DNA of 64,000 nt from Serripes groenlandicus (GCA_031761405.1 JASEVX010000013.1:33856458-33920457); one strand, 5' to 3'; counted from the stretch's first letter, positions 49,206-60,299 are shown. Notes: generated by a model not told the origin, from the letters alone. Made by a program: numbers and translations.

Positions 49206-49262
49206 TTACCCTTTCCCTCATATAGACGGTTTTCGACGGCTCTGTCGCAGACAACTTTAGTC
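49206..49262 (+). repeat. TTAA-MITE left end only
   Basis: CCTTTACCCTTTCCCTCATA to CGCAGACAACTTT; stops where the right inverted arm begins. Confidence 0.7.
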
Positions 49263-51065
49263 ATTCAGTGACCCTCTACATGTTTTAAGTCTTCTTGATT
49301 GGTTGAAAGTCGTAAACACCAGTTGGCATCTAAAAATGGGAAAATTGAACGTTTAGCTTCAAATAACATCTCATCCTTATCCACTGGACAAAACAAACAA
49401 GAAAAGTCCTTTTGGCGGTCCTTTTCTCAATTGTGTTCAAAAATATGCGTAGAACTCTTGTTTGTGCGGTGTCTGAGAAAGAGAGTAAATTGCCCAATAT
49501 CTTATATTCTTGTCCAATTCCAGTTATTCAGTAGAAAAGGTCCTTCAGAGACTATTTGAGAAAATATAAAAGGCAAAATGACAACATTTTAAAACTTTGC
49601 GGAAGCAGGAAGGGAGTAAAATGCATAAGCTGTAAATTTCAGATTTCAAGATAATTTAGTACAGATGCTCCTTGAGCGACTCTCTACAAGATCTGCTTAA
49701 GCCGTAGTCATTGGTTGAAAAACATGGCAGCCAGACGGCTACATAAAACGGGCAAAATGACAAAACTTATTAGTTTCTTTTCTTTTCAAGTTTTTGTCTG
49801 ATTTTAGGAAACATTTGTAATTCTTTCAAGCCATATTGATTGGTTTGAAAAGATAGCTGCCATGTAGATGAAATGAACTTTTAGTTTTAAACAAAATCTC
49901 CTCCCAAACTATTGGACTTATATCAACTAAACCTCACGGAAATGTTAGTTATGTGGTCCTCTTACAAACTGTTCAACGATTTAATATCATAACAAATGTT
50001 CTCATTTACAGTGTCCACTCCTAGCAGTTGATTAAATTGTCTTCGATATTAGCAGTTACACATGTGCAACATAGCTATCACACAGGTGATCGATTTATGG
50101 CCACGTTTGCCCTCTGTTTTGGAGATGCAAAACTATTTTGTATATTATTACATTATTTTTGGTTTAGAGCTTTTAATATTAATCTGTTCATTTGTATACA
50201 AATTGTCGGTAAAAATAGAAGCTCGCAATCAATTTAGCTTAACCGACACTTGAAGTAAAGTATAATACTGGATATGAACAACCAGAGAATCATTCAACCA
50301 CAATGGTTTTGGTAGATTACACTTCTAAGTTTACTGTTATCATTGAACACAATACTATATTGTATTAAAAGATTGCATACTCTGAATGCATCAGTAGGTT
50401 CAATACAGTCAATAAATAGGAAGACACTGTACTGTCACGAATGTTCCTGGTGAGATATCCGTAGAGCTATTGAGTAAAATGATAATTAAGCTAGAATGGA
50501 GTGCTCCGCGGAGCACGTGTGTCACCTGCCGGCCTTGTCAGAAAATTTTAATTTTTGACAGAAAAGGGGCAATAACTCTGATATAAAATTATTTGGATTA
50601 TCCCCCTTTTGTGAACCAATCACACACATTGATATAAACATTTGTCAGAAGTTTCAATGTAATCCTTTTAGTAGAAAAAAGTTATTTGAAAACGTGACGA
50701 AAAAGTGTGACAGACAGACAGACACCGGACAAAAAAAAAGTAATCCGTAAGTGCCTACCATGCTTCGCAGGTGACACAAAAAGTGTTATGTGGACCGAAT
50801 GATATATTCGGGGTTGGGGTCAATTAATTTCCACAAGACCAGCACAAATTTATGATCTTGAAAACATTTCGTTCTAGCCTGATGCATCATTACTTGACTG
50901 TCATGGTGGGGATTTTTTTTAGATAAATATTTCTATATGGACTTCTGCATCTACTCTTAACCGATCATAATTCTACCTTCAATACTTTCAGTACTTTGAT
51001 TCAGTCTTTGGTATGACCAAGTCATACATATCTCCCGAGCCCGATGCGGACTCTATACTCCTACA
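49262..51065 (-). repeat. Right arm of long inverted duplication
   Basis: Reverse-complement partner of 39545-42695. Contains a HINE-like insertion (50484-50774) missing on the left and lacks the 40090-41428 insertion. Confidence 0.75.
50484..50774 (-). mobile_element. HINE-like element with resolved ends
   Basis: Plus strand: CTAGAATGGAGTGCTCCGCG at left, GCTTCGCAGGTGACAC at right. The palindrome GTGCTCCGCGGAGCAC lies 6 nt from CTAG when read in reverse, like a Helitron 3' end. Subterminal inverted repeats GTGTCACCTGC and GCAGGTGACAC. The empty site is at 39790. Confidence 0.8.
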
Positions 51066-51220
51066 CCACCGAGGCGGTCTAAACTATTATATATATGGAA
51101 CTTAATATGTTTCCCTTAGTAACCGGGTGAGGGAGGTCGTGGGTTCGATCCTCTGCCGGGTCATACCAAATATTTTAAAATGTGCATTAATTGCTGCCCT
51201 CATTGGCGCTCGAGAAGTTA
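51035..51220. repeat. SINE head fragments
   Basis: A reverse head at 51035-51085 (CTACACCACCGAGGCGG) and a forward one at 51125-51220 (GTGGGTTCGATCCTCTGCCG, then CATACCAAA). Confidence 0.7.
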
Positions 51221-51327
51221 ATAAGAGCACGCAGATGCACGATGAGAGGTGATGGTGCCCCAACTTTTCCTAACGATGTTGCGTTGGTACCAACAGGAAT
51301 TCCGTATAAACCCTCCCAGATTGCACC

Positions 51328-51421
51328 CACAGGTGCCATTCTCGTTTAAAATCTAAAAATAGTATTTGTTAATATATAGTTAAATGCTATTTTTAGATTT
51401 TTTACGAGACTGGCACCTGTG
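51328..51421. mobile_element. 94-bp hairpin MITE with 8-bp target duplication
   Basis: Terminal CACAGGTGCC and GGCACCTGTG; long imperfect arms (AAATCTAAAAATAG / CTATTTTTAGATTT). Flanked by ATTGCACC at 51320-51327 and 51422-51429. Confidence 0.88.
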
Positions 51422-51680
51422 ATTGCACCATTTCATTCTAGAAAAAGACCATAGAAAATTAGGGAACGCCTTTAACTTTACCTCAGCCTAGCTTAGCCCT
51501 TGGTCTAGGGAGGTCCTAAATTTGAACCCGGTTCAGGAAGCCGACGCTATATATGCGAGTCGCTGGTTCCCACTGATAGGTTGCGAGGTAGCTTAACCCT
51601 TATACCGCTAAAGTGATAGTGCGTAACCTCTCATAAGGCCACCTCTGTATAGCATATATATATATATATATATATACATA

Positions 51681-52541
51681 CTGAAAGGATAAAGAAACGC
51701 AGGGTAATCATTTGAGGTGATTTAAAGTGATGTGTTTGATGTTATATATACACTATTTTATATGAGTATAAAAACCAATCTTTAATAAACAAATTTCCAA
51801 AATGTCATTAGATTTTGACCAATAATTCATTAATAATTGAAGCACATTTGACGGTACCCCCCAATATCGCAAAGTGAAATCGACTGACTCGTCAGTATCT
51901 CGTATGCCCCCCTCGCGTGAGAGGCAGACCAACGTAAGACTTACAGTTTTTGGGTGAATGTGGTGATTATGATTGCCTACCGTATTACTAGCGGTTTCAG
52001 TGGCAGTAACGTGGCGATTACGCAGGTGGGAAAGACGAATAGCCCTGTCTTGACGTCGCGACGTTACGCGCGGACGTCCCGATCGCGGTCGATCGGCAAC
52101 TCTTCCGGTTTCTCTCAAACGACGGACAAGACGTTCTATGGTGGAAACATTCACACCAAAAACTGCATAGCAACCTGTTCTTGCCTCTGACCTTGCATTA
52201 GCAATGCAATAGCCTGACCCCTCTGAACTTCCGCCAGCCGTACCACGATTGCAAGAGCTTCAAATTTAATTCAAAAAGCGGAAAGTGATGTGTATACCTC
52301 AAGAGTATCAATTGGTATGACAAGATGTTTTGACGATTTTGTCATCATTATTCTGCCCGTGTTTTGGGCCTTTCATCACTTTCCCCAGGTGGCACGGAGA
52401 AATACACGGTTGAGTAACTTTAGGTACGGGATTGAGTACACAGTGACCAAGATAGTCGTATGACCGGTTTTCATAATTTTACGCCAAGCATTTAAGAAAT
52501 TATTGCATATATTGCTACCCTGCGTTTCATTATCCTTTCAG
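51681..52541 (-). mobile_element. Deleted Tc1/mariner element
   Basis: 861 bp with terminal inverted repeats matching at 25 of 26 positions (outer 16 bases CTGAAAGGATAAAGAA on the left), flanked by TA on both sides and set in a (TA)n run. TA duplication is the Tc1/mariner hallmark. A transposase N-terminal remnant lies inside, but the full-length catalytic half is missing. Confidence 0.9.
51753..52260 (-). pseudogene. Tc1-like transposase remnant
   Basis: The minus strand encodes a paired-like HTH start (AIALLMQGQ upstream, then STIERLVRRLRETGRV and the GRPRVTSRRQDRAI linker typical of Tc1 transposases). A frameshift near 52160 separates the first helix block from the rest, and the DDE catalytic domain is absent. 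Not functional. Confidence 0.8.
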
Positions 52542-52559
52542 TATATATACATATATATA

Positions 52560-53165
52560 CATTTTTAGAGCAACCATTTAAGGGTTGAGAATTACAGTTA
52601 CAGATTGGTAAACATAAACAATTGACAGTTCACTGTTTTATGCTTCCCCCATACACGGACTTCAAGCTTCTGAAGTAGACGACGTTCATTGAAAACATTG
52701 TCGTCAAAGGTGAAAATAGGTTCGTATCTGGCGGTTTGGATTGTACAGCGCTGATGCGCATGCGTCACCGTAAATCTTTCAGATAATACGTATTATTCTA
52801 TACCTAATTTATACGTCCAATCGTAGACGCTCATTCGAATTATGTGACCGTACAATATATTTCCGTATCGGGACGCACGCGCGTACAAAATAACTCGTAT
52901 TTTTTTCGTAGTGTACGATTCACAGGTCCCATGTTAAACCTATGATAAAGACCGAAACACGTGAAAAGGTTCCGAATGAAAGTCTGAATCGACAGGCGCT
53001 CTAGATAAAGCGTTACGATAAAGCTCCTGTTGTCACCGGATTATTATTGTCGTAAATGCAAACAAGGAGTAACACTGAAACTAAAATGTTATCCGATTCT
53101 GAAATAGATGACTTTGTAATTGAACAGAAACCAAAAAACACTGAAAAAGTCGAGGTATAGAATAA
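52560..53165. other. No gene seen
   Basis: Possible MITE trace near 52675-52715 (GAAAACATTGTCGTCAAAGG). The rest is unique. Confidence 0.4.
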
Positions 53166-53174
53166 AAAGATCAT

Positions 53175-53325
53175 TTAACAGTGTTCTGTACAATACGGAA
53201 TATATTTGGACTCGTACACAGCTTGGAAAATCATATTGGACTCGCCTAGCGGCTCGTCCAATATGATTTTCCAAGCTGTGTACTCGTCCAAATATATATC
53301 CGTATTGTACAGAACACTGTTAAAT
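53175..53325. repeat. Long palindrome (hairpin MITE)
   Basis: Arms of about 70 bp (AACAGTGTTCTGTACAATAC and inverse) around CCTAGCGG; very few mismatches. Confidence 0.85.
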
Positions 53326-53394
53326 AACCTATAATTATTGACACATGAAATGCATCATGAATTAACACCACTCTTAAACCAGCTATCCTTCCGT

Positions 53395-53592
53395 TATTTT
53401 AACCCTTAACCTAAAACAACACATCTGCAGCAGAAGACATTGTAAACATTACGAAAATCTTTATAAATAGAAGTTTAATTATTGAATTGAATTTAAAATA
53501 TGATGGCAAGAAGGAGAAATTGCTCATTTTGAGCAAATGTGGTCTGCTGAAGGCGAGTCAAAATGGGTCTCCAAGTCGGAAAAGGTTAAATT
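53395..53592. repeat. Diverged TTAA MITE
   Basis: TTTTAACCCTTAACCTAAAA start, GAAATTGCTCATTTTGAGCA inside, GTCGGAAAAGGTTAA end. Confidence 0.65.
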
Positions 53593-53617
53593 CCTGGTCG
53601 GTTATTAACTTATCGAG

Positions 53618-53858
53618 GGCTTGGCGTGAAACGGTTGTAACTAAAAATCTATTTTGAAAACCTTGGTTTAATGGGCAATTTTGACCTCTATTTTTAACAA
53701 TGCAAATTTAGATGCCATTGCTCTGCAAGAGCAATGTCACCTAAATTTTCATTGTTTACCAAGAAAAATGATTTAACGCTTATAAAGACTTCATGGCGAG
53801 GTGATTAACCTTGGTAAAAAATATAACAATTTTAGTTAAAACCGTTTCACGCCAAGCC
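53618..53858. mobile_element. MITE with GGCTTGGCG ends
   Basis: 241 bp; inverted ends GGCTTGGCGTGAAACGGTT and AACCGTTTCACGCCAAGCC. An inner palindrome centres on CATTGCTCTGCAAGAGCAAT. No certain target duplication. Confidence 0.8.
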
Positions 53859-53904
53859 ATCGGTATGGTCGCCATATTCCTTCATTTCCCTTACGGGACC
53901 GTCC

Positions 53905-54155
53905 GCCCCAGTGGAGTAGTGGTAAAACGTCAAACTCCAGTGCTTGAGGTTATGGATTCGATGCCCGACCGGGTCATACCAAAGACTTTAACAATGGTAG
54001 TAATGGCTTTCCCTTCTCCACGCTGAGGAGTATTGGGTTAGCATTACGCCTGAATCGCTAGTGTCAGGATAAATGGACCAGCAGGCAGTATTGGTAATAT
54101 ACGCAGGAAACGCCGTGATAAAACTGAAAATGTTGAAGTGACGTGAAACACAAAT
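53905..54155 (+). repeat. tRNA-derived SINE
   Basis: Head GGAGTAGTGGTAAAACGTC with GGTTATGGATTCGATGCCCG, CATACCAAAGACTTTAAC, tail AACTGAAAATGTTGAAGTG. Confidence 0.8.
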
Positions 54156-54382
54156 AAATAAGTCATTTCGTTTACACCTGTATATATTGTCACACTATGT
54201 TGTATTAATGCCAGGCTTTCGTCCAATCGAGTTCGAAATCGAGTCAGGAGTTTCAGAGGAGAAGAATTTCAAAGTTTCCACTATGAGCTTTACTATATGA
54301 AGAGAAAACTAATCCCACCCCCTTTGGATGCAAAGGTCCGTGATGACGGAAAACGGATAAAGTATGATCACTATAGCTGATC

Positions 54383-54594
54383 TTAACTCTTTCAGAGACG
54401 AATTCCCTAAAGTAGACTCATCCATATTAAAAACGGGCCATTCCATTTTCATATTATTTGAGTTTTGGAATATTTTGATAACTAAAAGGCAAACGATGCC
54501 GATGTCCGATGAGACAGCCCGTCATGAACTGGCTCACCTGAATCTGTATTGTTTGCAAAAATCAAAATATTAACATTGGCGCTGAAAGATTTGA
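54383..54594 (+). mobile_element. Second TTAA MITE family, copy 1
   Basis: TTAACTCTTTCAGAGACGAA to GGCGCTGAAAGATTTGA. Shares AACTAAAAGGCAAACGATGC and TGTTTGCAAAAATC with the copy at 59398. Confidence 0.78.
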
Positions 54595-54619
54595 GCATTT
54601 TATGCTGAGGTGGAATAGA

Positions 54620-54861
54620 TTGATTGATTGATTGACCTAGTTCACCTACTCGTGCATATCCTGGTTTTCTCACACTAGTACTCCACACAACAATCTTCCA
54701 AAGCAGCTGGCAGCTTTTCCACATAGACTTAGCCCATTGGTGGAAGACGAATGACGCATGTCGCATTGACTGTTGTCAATCGTCGGAAAGAAAGTTGGCC
54801 GAGCCGGGATTCAAACTCACAACCCCTGGATTGACAGCCCACGTCGCTACCGGGGCTCGGC
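54620..54861 (-). repeat. tRNA-SINE with 13-bp target duplication
   Basis: Same family as 26572-26875, reversed. Flanked by GAGGTGGAATAGA at 54607-54619 and 54862-54874. Confidence 0.9.
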
Positions 54862-54977
54862 GAGGTGGAATAGAGAAACAACCCAGATTCGTGAACATGC
54901 TTTTTTTTTTATCTGTTGAAACATTTTTGTAAGTTTTCTTCTTCTATTTGGGGGTGGTGGTGGTAACACCTCGGCAA

Positions 54978-55020
54978 TATCATTTATTTATGTATTGGGG
55001 TTTTACGCCGCTTTCAACAC
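54978..55020 (-). repeat. 43-bp SINE-tail insertion with 13-bp target duplication
   Basis: Only the SINE tail (TTGGGGTTTTACGCCGCTTT in reverse) is present, between two copies of AACACCTCGGCAA (54965-54977, 55021-55033). Confidence 0.82.
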
Positions 55021-55033
55021 AACACCTCGGCAA

Positions 55034-55840
55034 ACTCTTGATGTCATTGACATACATCGGTCATGAAAGCAGGACCTCTTCAGAGAAACATTCTGGAGCG
55101 GGAAATATCTGCAGCTGTTATAGAGAGATAGAGTGACCAATATTTCTATTTGAATAAACACATTTAGAAACGTATGAAGTTTGGAAAGTTAATTGAATAT
55201 TGACCTTTGACCTCTCCATGTTTCAATAATATCCGATATATAGACATGCAAAATAGCAGCCCGATCCAACTTTTGACGGGCGGAAAAAAACAGGAGTGAT
55301 TTAAAATAAAAAATCAGAAAAATAGCCCCGAAGACGTACCATTATGCAATGTAATGTTACATAGTGGTATTTCTCGAGATTGGGAGTCTCTGAAACGCAT
55401 GTCTCATCCGACCTTGGAGTACACGTCTGTTGGTAGTAACTGTTGGATTGGAGGTACAAATGAATGACAAAGTTTTATGATAAAGTCAATTTATGTCAAA
55501 TTTTCCCATATGTTACATGCAGGTATTTTCTGGCCTTTTTAAAATACATTTTGACATATTTAATTGTTTCTAAGATTGGAAATGGTGTTTATCTTTTCAA
55601 ATTGGTGGACACAAAAGGTCCAAATTGGGATTCGAACGAACTACTGTTGGCGGAGAGGCAAACAGAAAGTAACTGGTGGCTGCACTCTAACCACACAATG
55701 GCCAGTGTCAATTTATATCGTTATTATATTCATTATACATGTATTACTTTATTCACACTTGTTTATTCGGTGATATTTAGGATAGCATGCGGAATTGAAC
55801 TGGTACTAAACAATGTGTTTGAACAGGTTTGATGTTGAAG
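55034..55840. other. No gene seen
   Basis: Unique AT-rich sequence; open frames near 55464-55832 have no recognisable motif. Confidence 0.4.
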
Positions 55841-55847
55841 GCGTTGT

Positions 55848-56193
55848 CAGGGGCGTAGCTTTGCAACAATTAATGTTTAGGCCGTCTCGTGAGAAAATCA
55901 ACATTGTGGACTCTGCGTAAAGTATCGACCCGGATCAGCCTAAGCATGCCACACAGGCCGACCAGGATAGACACTTTTCGCCTCTTGTGGAGTTTCTGTT
56001 TCAGGAATAACTACTCTATACATATATCCCCCTAAGACGGAATGTGTCTGCCGGATCAGTCTGCGCGGACAGCACAGGCTGATCTGGTCGATACGTTACG
56101 CAGATGTCTATCGCCGCAGCTTCATTTTTTGGGCATTTTGAGAACAAATGTGTAGGCACGTGCCTACAGTGCCTAAAGGGAGCTACGCCCCTG
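55848..56193. mobile_element. MITE with CAGGGGCGTAGCT ends, copy 1
   Basis: 346 bp; ends CAGGGGCGTAGCT and AGCTACGCCCCTG. Flanks share GTTGT on both sides (5 bp). The superfamily is unresolved; ends resemble hAT-type. Confidence 0.78.
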
Positions 56194-56289
56194 GTTGTAA
56201 TTCGGACAAGGAATTGATAACCTGGCCTCGTAGTGTTGGTGGAGGGGAGATATGAACAGCTGTCACACTTCTTCAAAATGTTAAACTAA

Positions 56290-56425
56290 GAATAGTCCTC
56301 CCCTTAAAACAACTCGATTTCTCGTACAATCCCATCCAGTTATTTTGACATTCAAATATTCTCTCGACAATTCAGTACAATTCTCTACAATCCAATACAA
56401 TTCTCTGTACAATTCAGTACAATGT
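56290..56425. repeat. Short tandem repeat in the 3' flank of the fucosyltransferase gene
   Basis: Words TACAATTCTCT and AATCCAATACAATTCTC recur four to five times just after the stop codon; probably part of the 3' UTR. Confidence 0.6.
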
Positions 56426-56426
56426 T

Positions 56427-57482
56427 CTACAATCCAATCCACCGGTCTGGGTAATAATGCTCTTTAAGATGTCCATGCCACAGACTGCTGTGTGGTTTAG
56501 GGTACGATTTATCATAAACCACAGTTCCTGTTTCATTAATCCACGCCCCCATCCACCCAAATGTTCCAGTCGTTACAATAGTGTGCTCACACTGGGTAAG
56601 AATAAACAGATCCCGTCCTGGGTCCGTGAATGGTGAAAAGTAGACGTTTTCTAATTTTACATTCTCTTGGCACCATGTTATATTATCACTAACAAATACA
56701 AACGCCAGGAGTTTAGAATTTATCTTTATATTATAATATCTCATGGCATTGAAGATATATTGTAAGCTAGACGGAAAATAACCAAAATTTAATTTAATTG
56801 GATTCTTGAAGTCTCCACGTCTTACGTGTATCCCAACTTTAATTTTAGAATCTAAGGATGTGGTCTTGAAAAAGCTCAGTACATCTTTTTTGATTGCGTC
56901 CTTGAAAACAAAAGATGATTGTACAAGTCCTTTTTTATGTTGAAAATATTTAAAACTCTGGTGATAACCCTGTATTGTCCAGTTTCCTTTAGTACTGATC
57001 TGTTTATGGATTGGTCCACTATAAATACCCCAACCCCTTTCATAGACCATATTAAAATTTAATTCACTGTAGTTTGTACGACGAACAAAATTCTGGATAT
57101 CAAATATCGAATCCAATACAAGCGTCCGAGGAGTTAAAACTGCCGTGTAGCAAGAATCGTCCGCAGACACAATCAATGTGAATAATTTAAATAGCTGGTT
57201 TCCGATTCGTCCGTCGACAACACTCCTCATTAGATGACGTGTTTTGAATTCGTCCGTACACGCATATTTACCATTTGCAAACTGAATTGTCGCTTTAGTA
57301 GAAGTAATTTGGTTAAGAAGATCTACTTCTGGAAAAGATCTTCCGTTTTGAGTAGAAAATATGTCTGGTGTGTCTCCTTTTAGCATCTCTTTGTTTGTTA
57401 CTATGACCACGAATAATATGACAGCAACAAGCGCTTTAAAGTACGCAAGTTTGACACGTTTTGCAGTCTTGAACCACCCCAT
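56427..57482 (-). CDS. Galactoside alpha-1,2-fucosyltransferase (GT11), single exon
   Basis: 351 aa from ATG 57482-57480 to TAG. GT11 enzymes transfer fucose from GDP-fucose to the 2-OH of terminal galactose on Golgi glycans (H-antigen-type structures). Visible: a basic cytosolic tail and a membrane segment at residues 12-28 (type II signal anchor); GRIGNQLF at 91-98; the family's GDP-fucose motif VGIHVRRGDF at 216-225; FVSDN at 263-267; and TTGTFGWMGAWI at 304-315. N-glycosylation sites are at N137, N167, N267 and N316. Length is normal for FUT1/FUT2-type proteins, which also have one coding exon. A TTTTCAG acceptor lies about 20 bp before the ATG, suggesting a 5' UTR intron. The frame is intact, so it is probably functional. 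The acceptor substrate cannot be told from sequence. Confidence 0.92.
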   Translation of the reverse strand: MGWFKTAKRVKLAYFKALVAVILFVVIVTNKEMLKGDTPDIFSTQNGRSFPEVDLLNQITSTKATIQFANGKYACTDEFKTRHLMRSVVDGRIGNQLFKLFTLIVSADDSCYTAVLTPRTLVLDSIFDIQNFVRRTNYSELNFNMVYERGWGIYSGPIHKQISTKGNWTIQGYHQSFKYFQHKKGLVQSSFVFKDAIKKDVLSFFKTTSLDSKIKVGIHVRRGDFKNPIKLNFGYFPSSLQYIFNAMRYYNIKINSKLLAFVFVSDNITWCQENVKLENVYFSPFTDPGRDLFILTQCEHTIVTTGTFGWMGAWINETGTVVYDKSYPKPHSSLWHGHLKEHYYPDRWIGL

Positions 57483-58370
57483 TAATTAAGTCTTGAAATC
57501 CTGAAAATCAAATATGTAATTACGTGAGTAAGCGAGCAAAAAAGAATGAAAACCAATCCTTAGTGTGTTTTTTAATTAAGCTCATTTTGATTTGGCAAGT
57601 CGCCACAATAACTACAATGGCCATTTACAAGTGAAACAAAATGTTGGTCCAAGGGAAGTAAATCGGATCGGCTTGCCGGGCGGACAATTTTGTCAATTTC
57701 AGATGAATATATAAGACTTAAGTTATCTCCCATTGGACAATTATGATTTTGTTAAAAGTTGAAAGCGCTTTTTTATAAAGTTGAATAACCTCTGACTGAT
57801 TTATAATCAAACTATTGTTTGCTTTTAGCTATATTGACACTCTTAATAGCCATTTTCAGAACATCCTGTATTTTCTGAAATTGAAAGTAAAATTCAGTGC
57901 GGGATAAGGATGACCTATTTGACCTCAGAACACGAACAAAAAAAGGTCCGCCAACCTGTATGTTTTCTTTGCTATTTTTATAGTTCTTATATTGAACTTA
58001 ATTTTTAGACAGGTTTCTTTGTAGTTTCACTTGTTGGGAACGAACTATAACCCATAATGCTATAATGGTCGTCTATGGAAAATGAATTACTTCCCTTTGA
58101 CCTAAATACCTTAATCAACGAGAAGTGGTAAGATGGTAATAAGAGAAATCTAAGAGAATATATAACACTTTCCCGTATCCACCAAATCTGCAGCACATCG
58201 AGGAAAAATGAAAGGAAAGTTACATTATTTATAAGAATTGAAAACATTGTGGCAAAGGGACAGGAAACTGCTCAAATTCTCCGATTAACACACAGAAGCC
58301 GAATAGACCTTAACAGTTGACCAGGCCTACATAAATAAACCGCTTCTTGTGATTTGGCGTCTTTTTTAAC
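57483..58370. other. 5' flank of the fucosyltransferase gene
   Basis: A likely 3' splice site (TTTTCAG) lies next to the ATG at about 57500. A decayed MITE trace is at 58165-58270. No promoter motif is assigned. Confidence 0.45.
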
Positions 58371-58600
58371 TCTTTCCCACACACAGTCGCGTTCTGATGC
58401 CACTGCAGCAGACGACTTTTGAAAACAGTGTGACAAAAGGAGAAAGTGTTCATAAGGAGCAATGCCCCCCCCCCCCCCCCCCCCCCTTTTCCACAATGTT
58501 TACAAGCATATTTAACAGTTATACATTCATATATAAAAATGTGTTCATGTTTGTGCCAAGTCGTCTGCTGCAAATGTGTTGTATGTGGGAAAAGGTTAAG
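58370..58600. mobile_element. Diverged TTAA MITE with poly-C expansion
   Basis: AACTCTTTCCCACACACAGT to TATGTGGGAAAAGGTTAA; a run of more than 20 C (about 58464-58487) replaces the usual CTCC centre. Confidence 0.7.
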
Positions 58601-58696
58601 CTAATTTTAAGTGTATAAAGGTAACCGGTCAAATTTCATAATATTAATAAATTCGTAAAAAAATAACACTTCCACGGCAGTTCTTCTTCTATATTT

Positions 58697-58829
58697 AACC
58701 CTTTCCCTCATACGACAATTCTGCTGCAGATGACTTTGAACATATTTTGTTAAAAATAGAAATTCTCTATAATTGAATGGATAACCTATGACTAAAAGTG
58801 GAAAACATTGTGGCAAAAGGAGAAATTGA
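58697..58829 (-). mobile_element. TTAA MITE cut by a SINE
   Basis: TTTAACCCTTTCCCTCATAC to GGCAAAAGGAGAAATTG, where SINE sequence begins; the right half is missing. Confidence 0.78.
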
Positions 58830-59108
58830 TTTATTGATTGATTAGGGTTTAACGCCATTTCTAACATATCATGGCGACTCATGCGTTTCCTGGTTTTCCT
58901 ACACCAGTACACCACACAACATACTTTCCAAGCAACTGGCTGCTTTTCCACATAGGTTGTTAAAGAGCCCATTGGTGAAAGACGAATGACGCATGTCACA
59001 GTGACTTTTATCAAACGTCGGAAAGAATGTTGGCCGAGCTGGGATTCGAATTCACAACCCCTGGATTGACAGCCCGCGTCGCAACCGACTGAGCTACCGG
59101 GGCTCGGC
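58830..59108 (-). repeat. tRNA-derived SINE
   Basis: Same family as 26572: reversed head GAGCTACCGGGGCTCGG at right, (TTGATTGA) tail at left. No clear target duplication. Confidence 0.85.
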
Positions 59109-59397
59109 TGTAACAATGAAACAACTACATGCAAGTTGTAACTATTCCTTTAACTGATATTTTGTACTCGTGTTATTGTTAAAAACGTGCATTATTATGG
59201 CTTCAGTATTAAAATAAATAGTACTGTAACCGAGGTATTATAACAATACGTTTGTTGTGGAATAATCTGTATTATACAGTTTAGCCTAAAATGTACATGT
59301 ATGATATTTACGATGAGCATGAGTTAAACATGAGATAAACATGGTAAGATAAACAAAAGTATGTAAAATGACAAAAGATATATATACAATAATGAAA

Positions 59398-59611
59398 TTA
59401 ACTCTTTCAGCGCCGAATTGTTTAAAGTATGCTCTTCCATGTTCAAAATCGGGTGTGTCAATTTCTCAATTTATGAAAGTGTTGGTCTATTTTGGTAACT
59501 AAAAGGCAAACAATGCTGATTGCAGGTGAGACAGCTCGTTACGAGCTGACTCGCCTGAATCTGCATTGTTTGCAAAAACCTCAATATTGCCTTTGGCGCT
59601 GAAAGAGTTAA
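59398..59611 (+). mobile_element. Second TTAA MITE family, copy 2
   Basis: 214 bp with TTAA at both ends: TTAACTCTTTCAGCGCC and GGCGCTGAAAGAGTTAA. Internal palindrome GACAGCTCGTTACGAGCTG. Flanked by about 80-bp direct duplications (59320-59400, 59605-59697). Confidence 0.85.
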
Positions 59612-60088
59612 ACATGAAATAAACATGAATTTACTCCACGGTAAGATAAACAAGAGTATGTAAAATGACAAAAGACATATACAGAAATGAAATTAAACGA
59701 GTAGCTCATATCTTACCAAAGAGTAATAAATAACACTTGTAAAAGTATTATCGTCGTAGTGATAGCAGCATGTCGTAAAGCGACAGCGAGGGGAATTGAA
59801 AGAGTGCGTCGCAAGTGGATGCGCGCGCAGAAAGTGTTAGGCACGTACCTTCCATGCACGCACGATGCTTCCCGTGAACCTCCATTAAAATGCCGGTACA
59901 CAACCACGCCCAATGCGAAAAGGGAAAATACACCGTCTTACGTTAAAAAAGAGTTTTTAAAATTCAGGTAATCAATAACAGAACAAATGAAAATGCTTGA
60001 ATGGTTCAGTACAATGAACTACAATATATGTATTTATCGACAGTAGTAAAGGTACACGTATGCAAAGTGTCGAATTACCATATACAAT

Positions 60089-60259
60089 GTATAGTGAAAC
60101 CTGTGTATAAAGACCACCAATATGGTCTTTGTTCACAGGTAGCCTTTAATTGCAGGGTCATTCATGCCGAAAATTATTAATTGGGAAACTAAAAGTGCGG
60201 TTGCTAAAGACAGGGAATCGCTGTTCCAAGGTGGCCTTTAGCAAAAGGTTTGACTGTAT
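60089..60259 (-). mobile_element. ACAGT-ended MITE, reversed copy
   Basis: TATAGTGAAACCTGTGTATA to GGTTTGACTGTATA; the two nested-insertion sites are empty here. Confidence 0.72.
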
Positions 60260-60299
60260 AGGGAATATTATGTTGCAGTAGCGATAGATGGGTTCGTGT

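Noticed and set aside
55464..55832. 122-aa hydrophobic frame as a possible host gene
   Set aside because: No recognisable domain, no splice context and AT-rich composition; could be chance.
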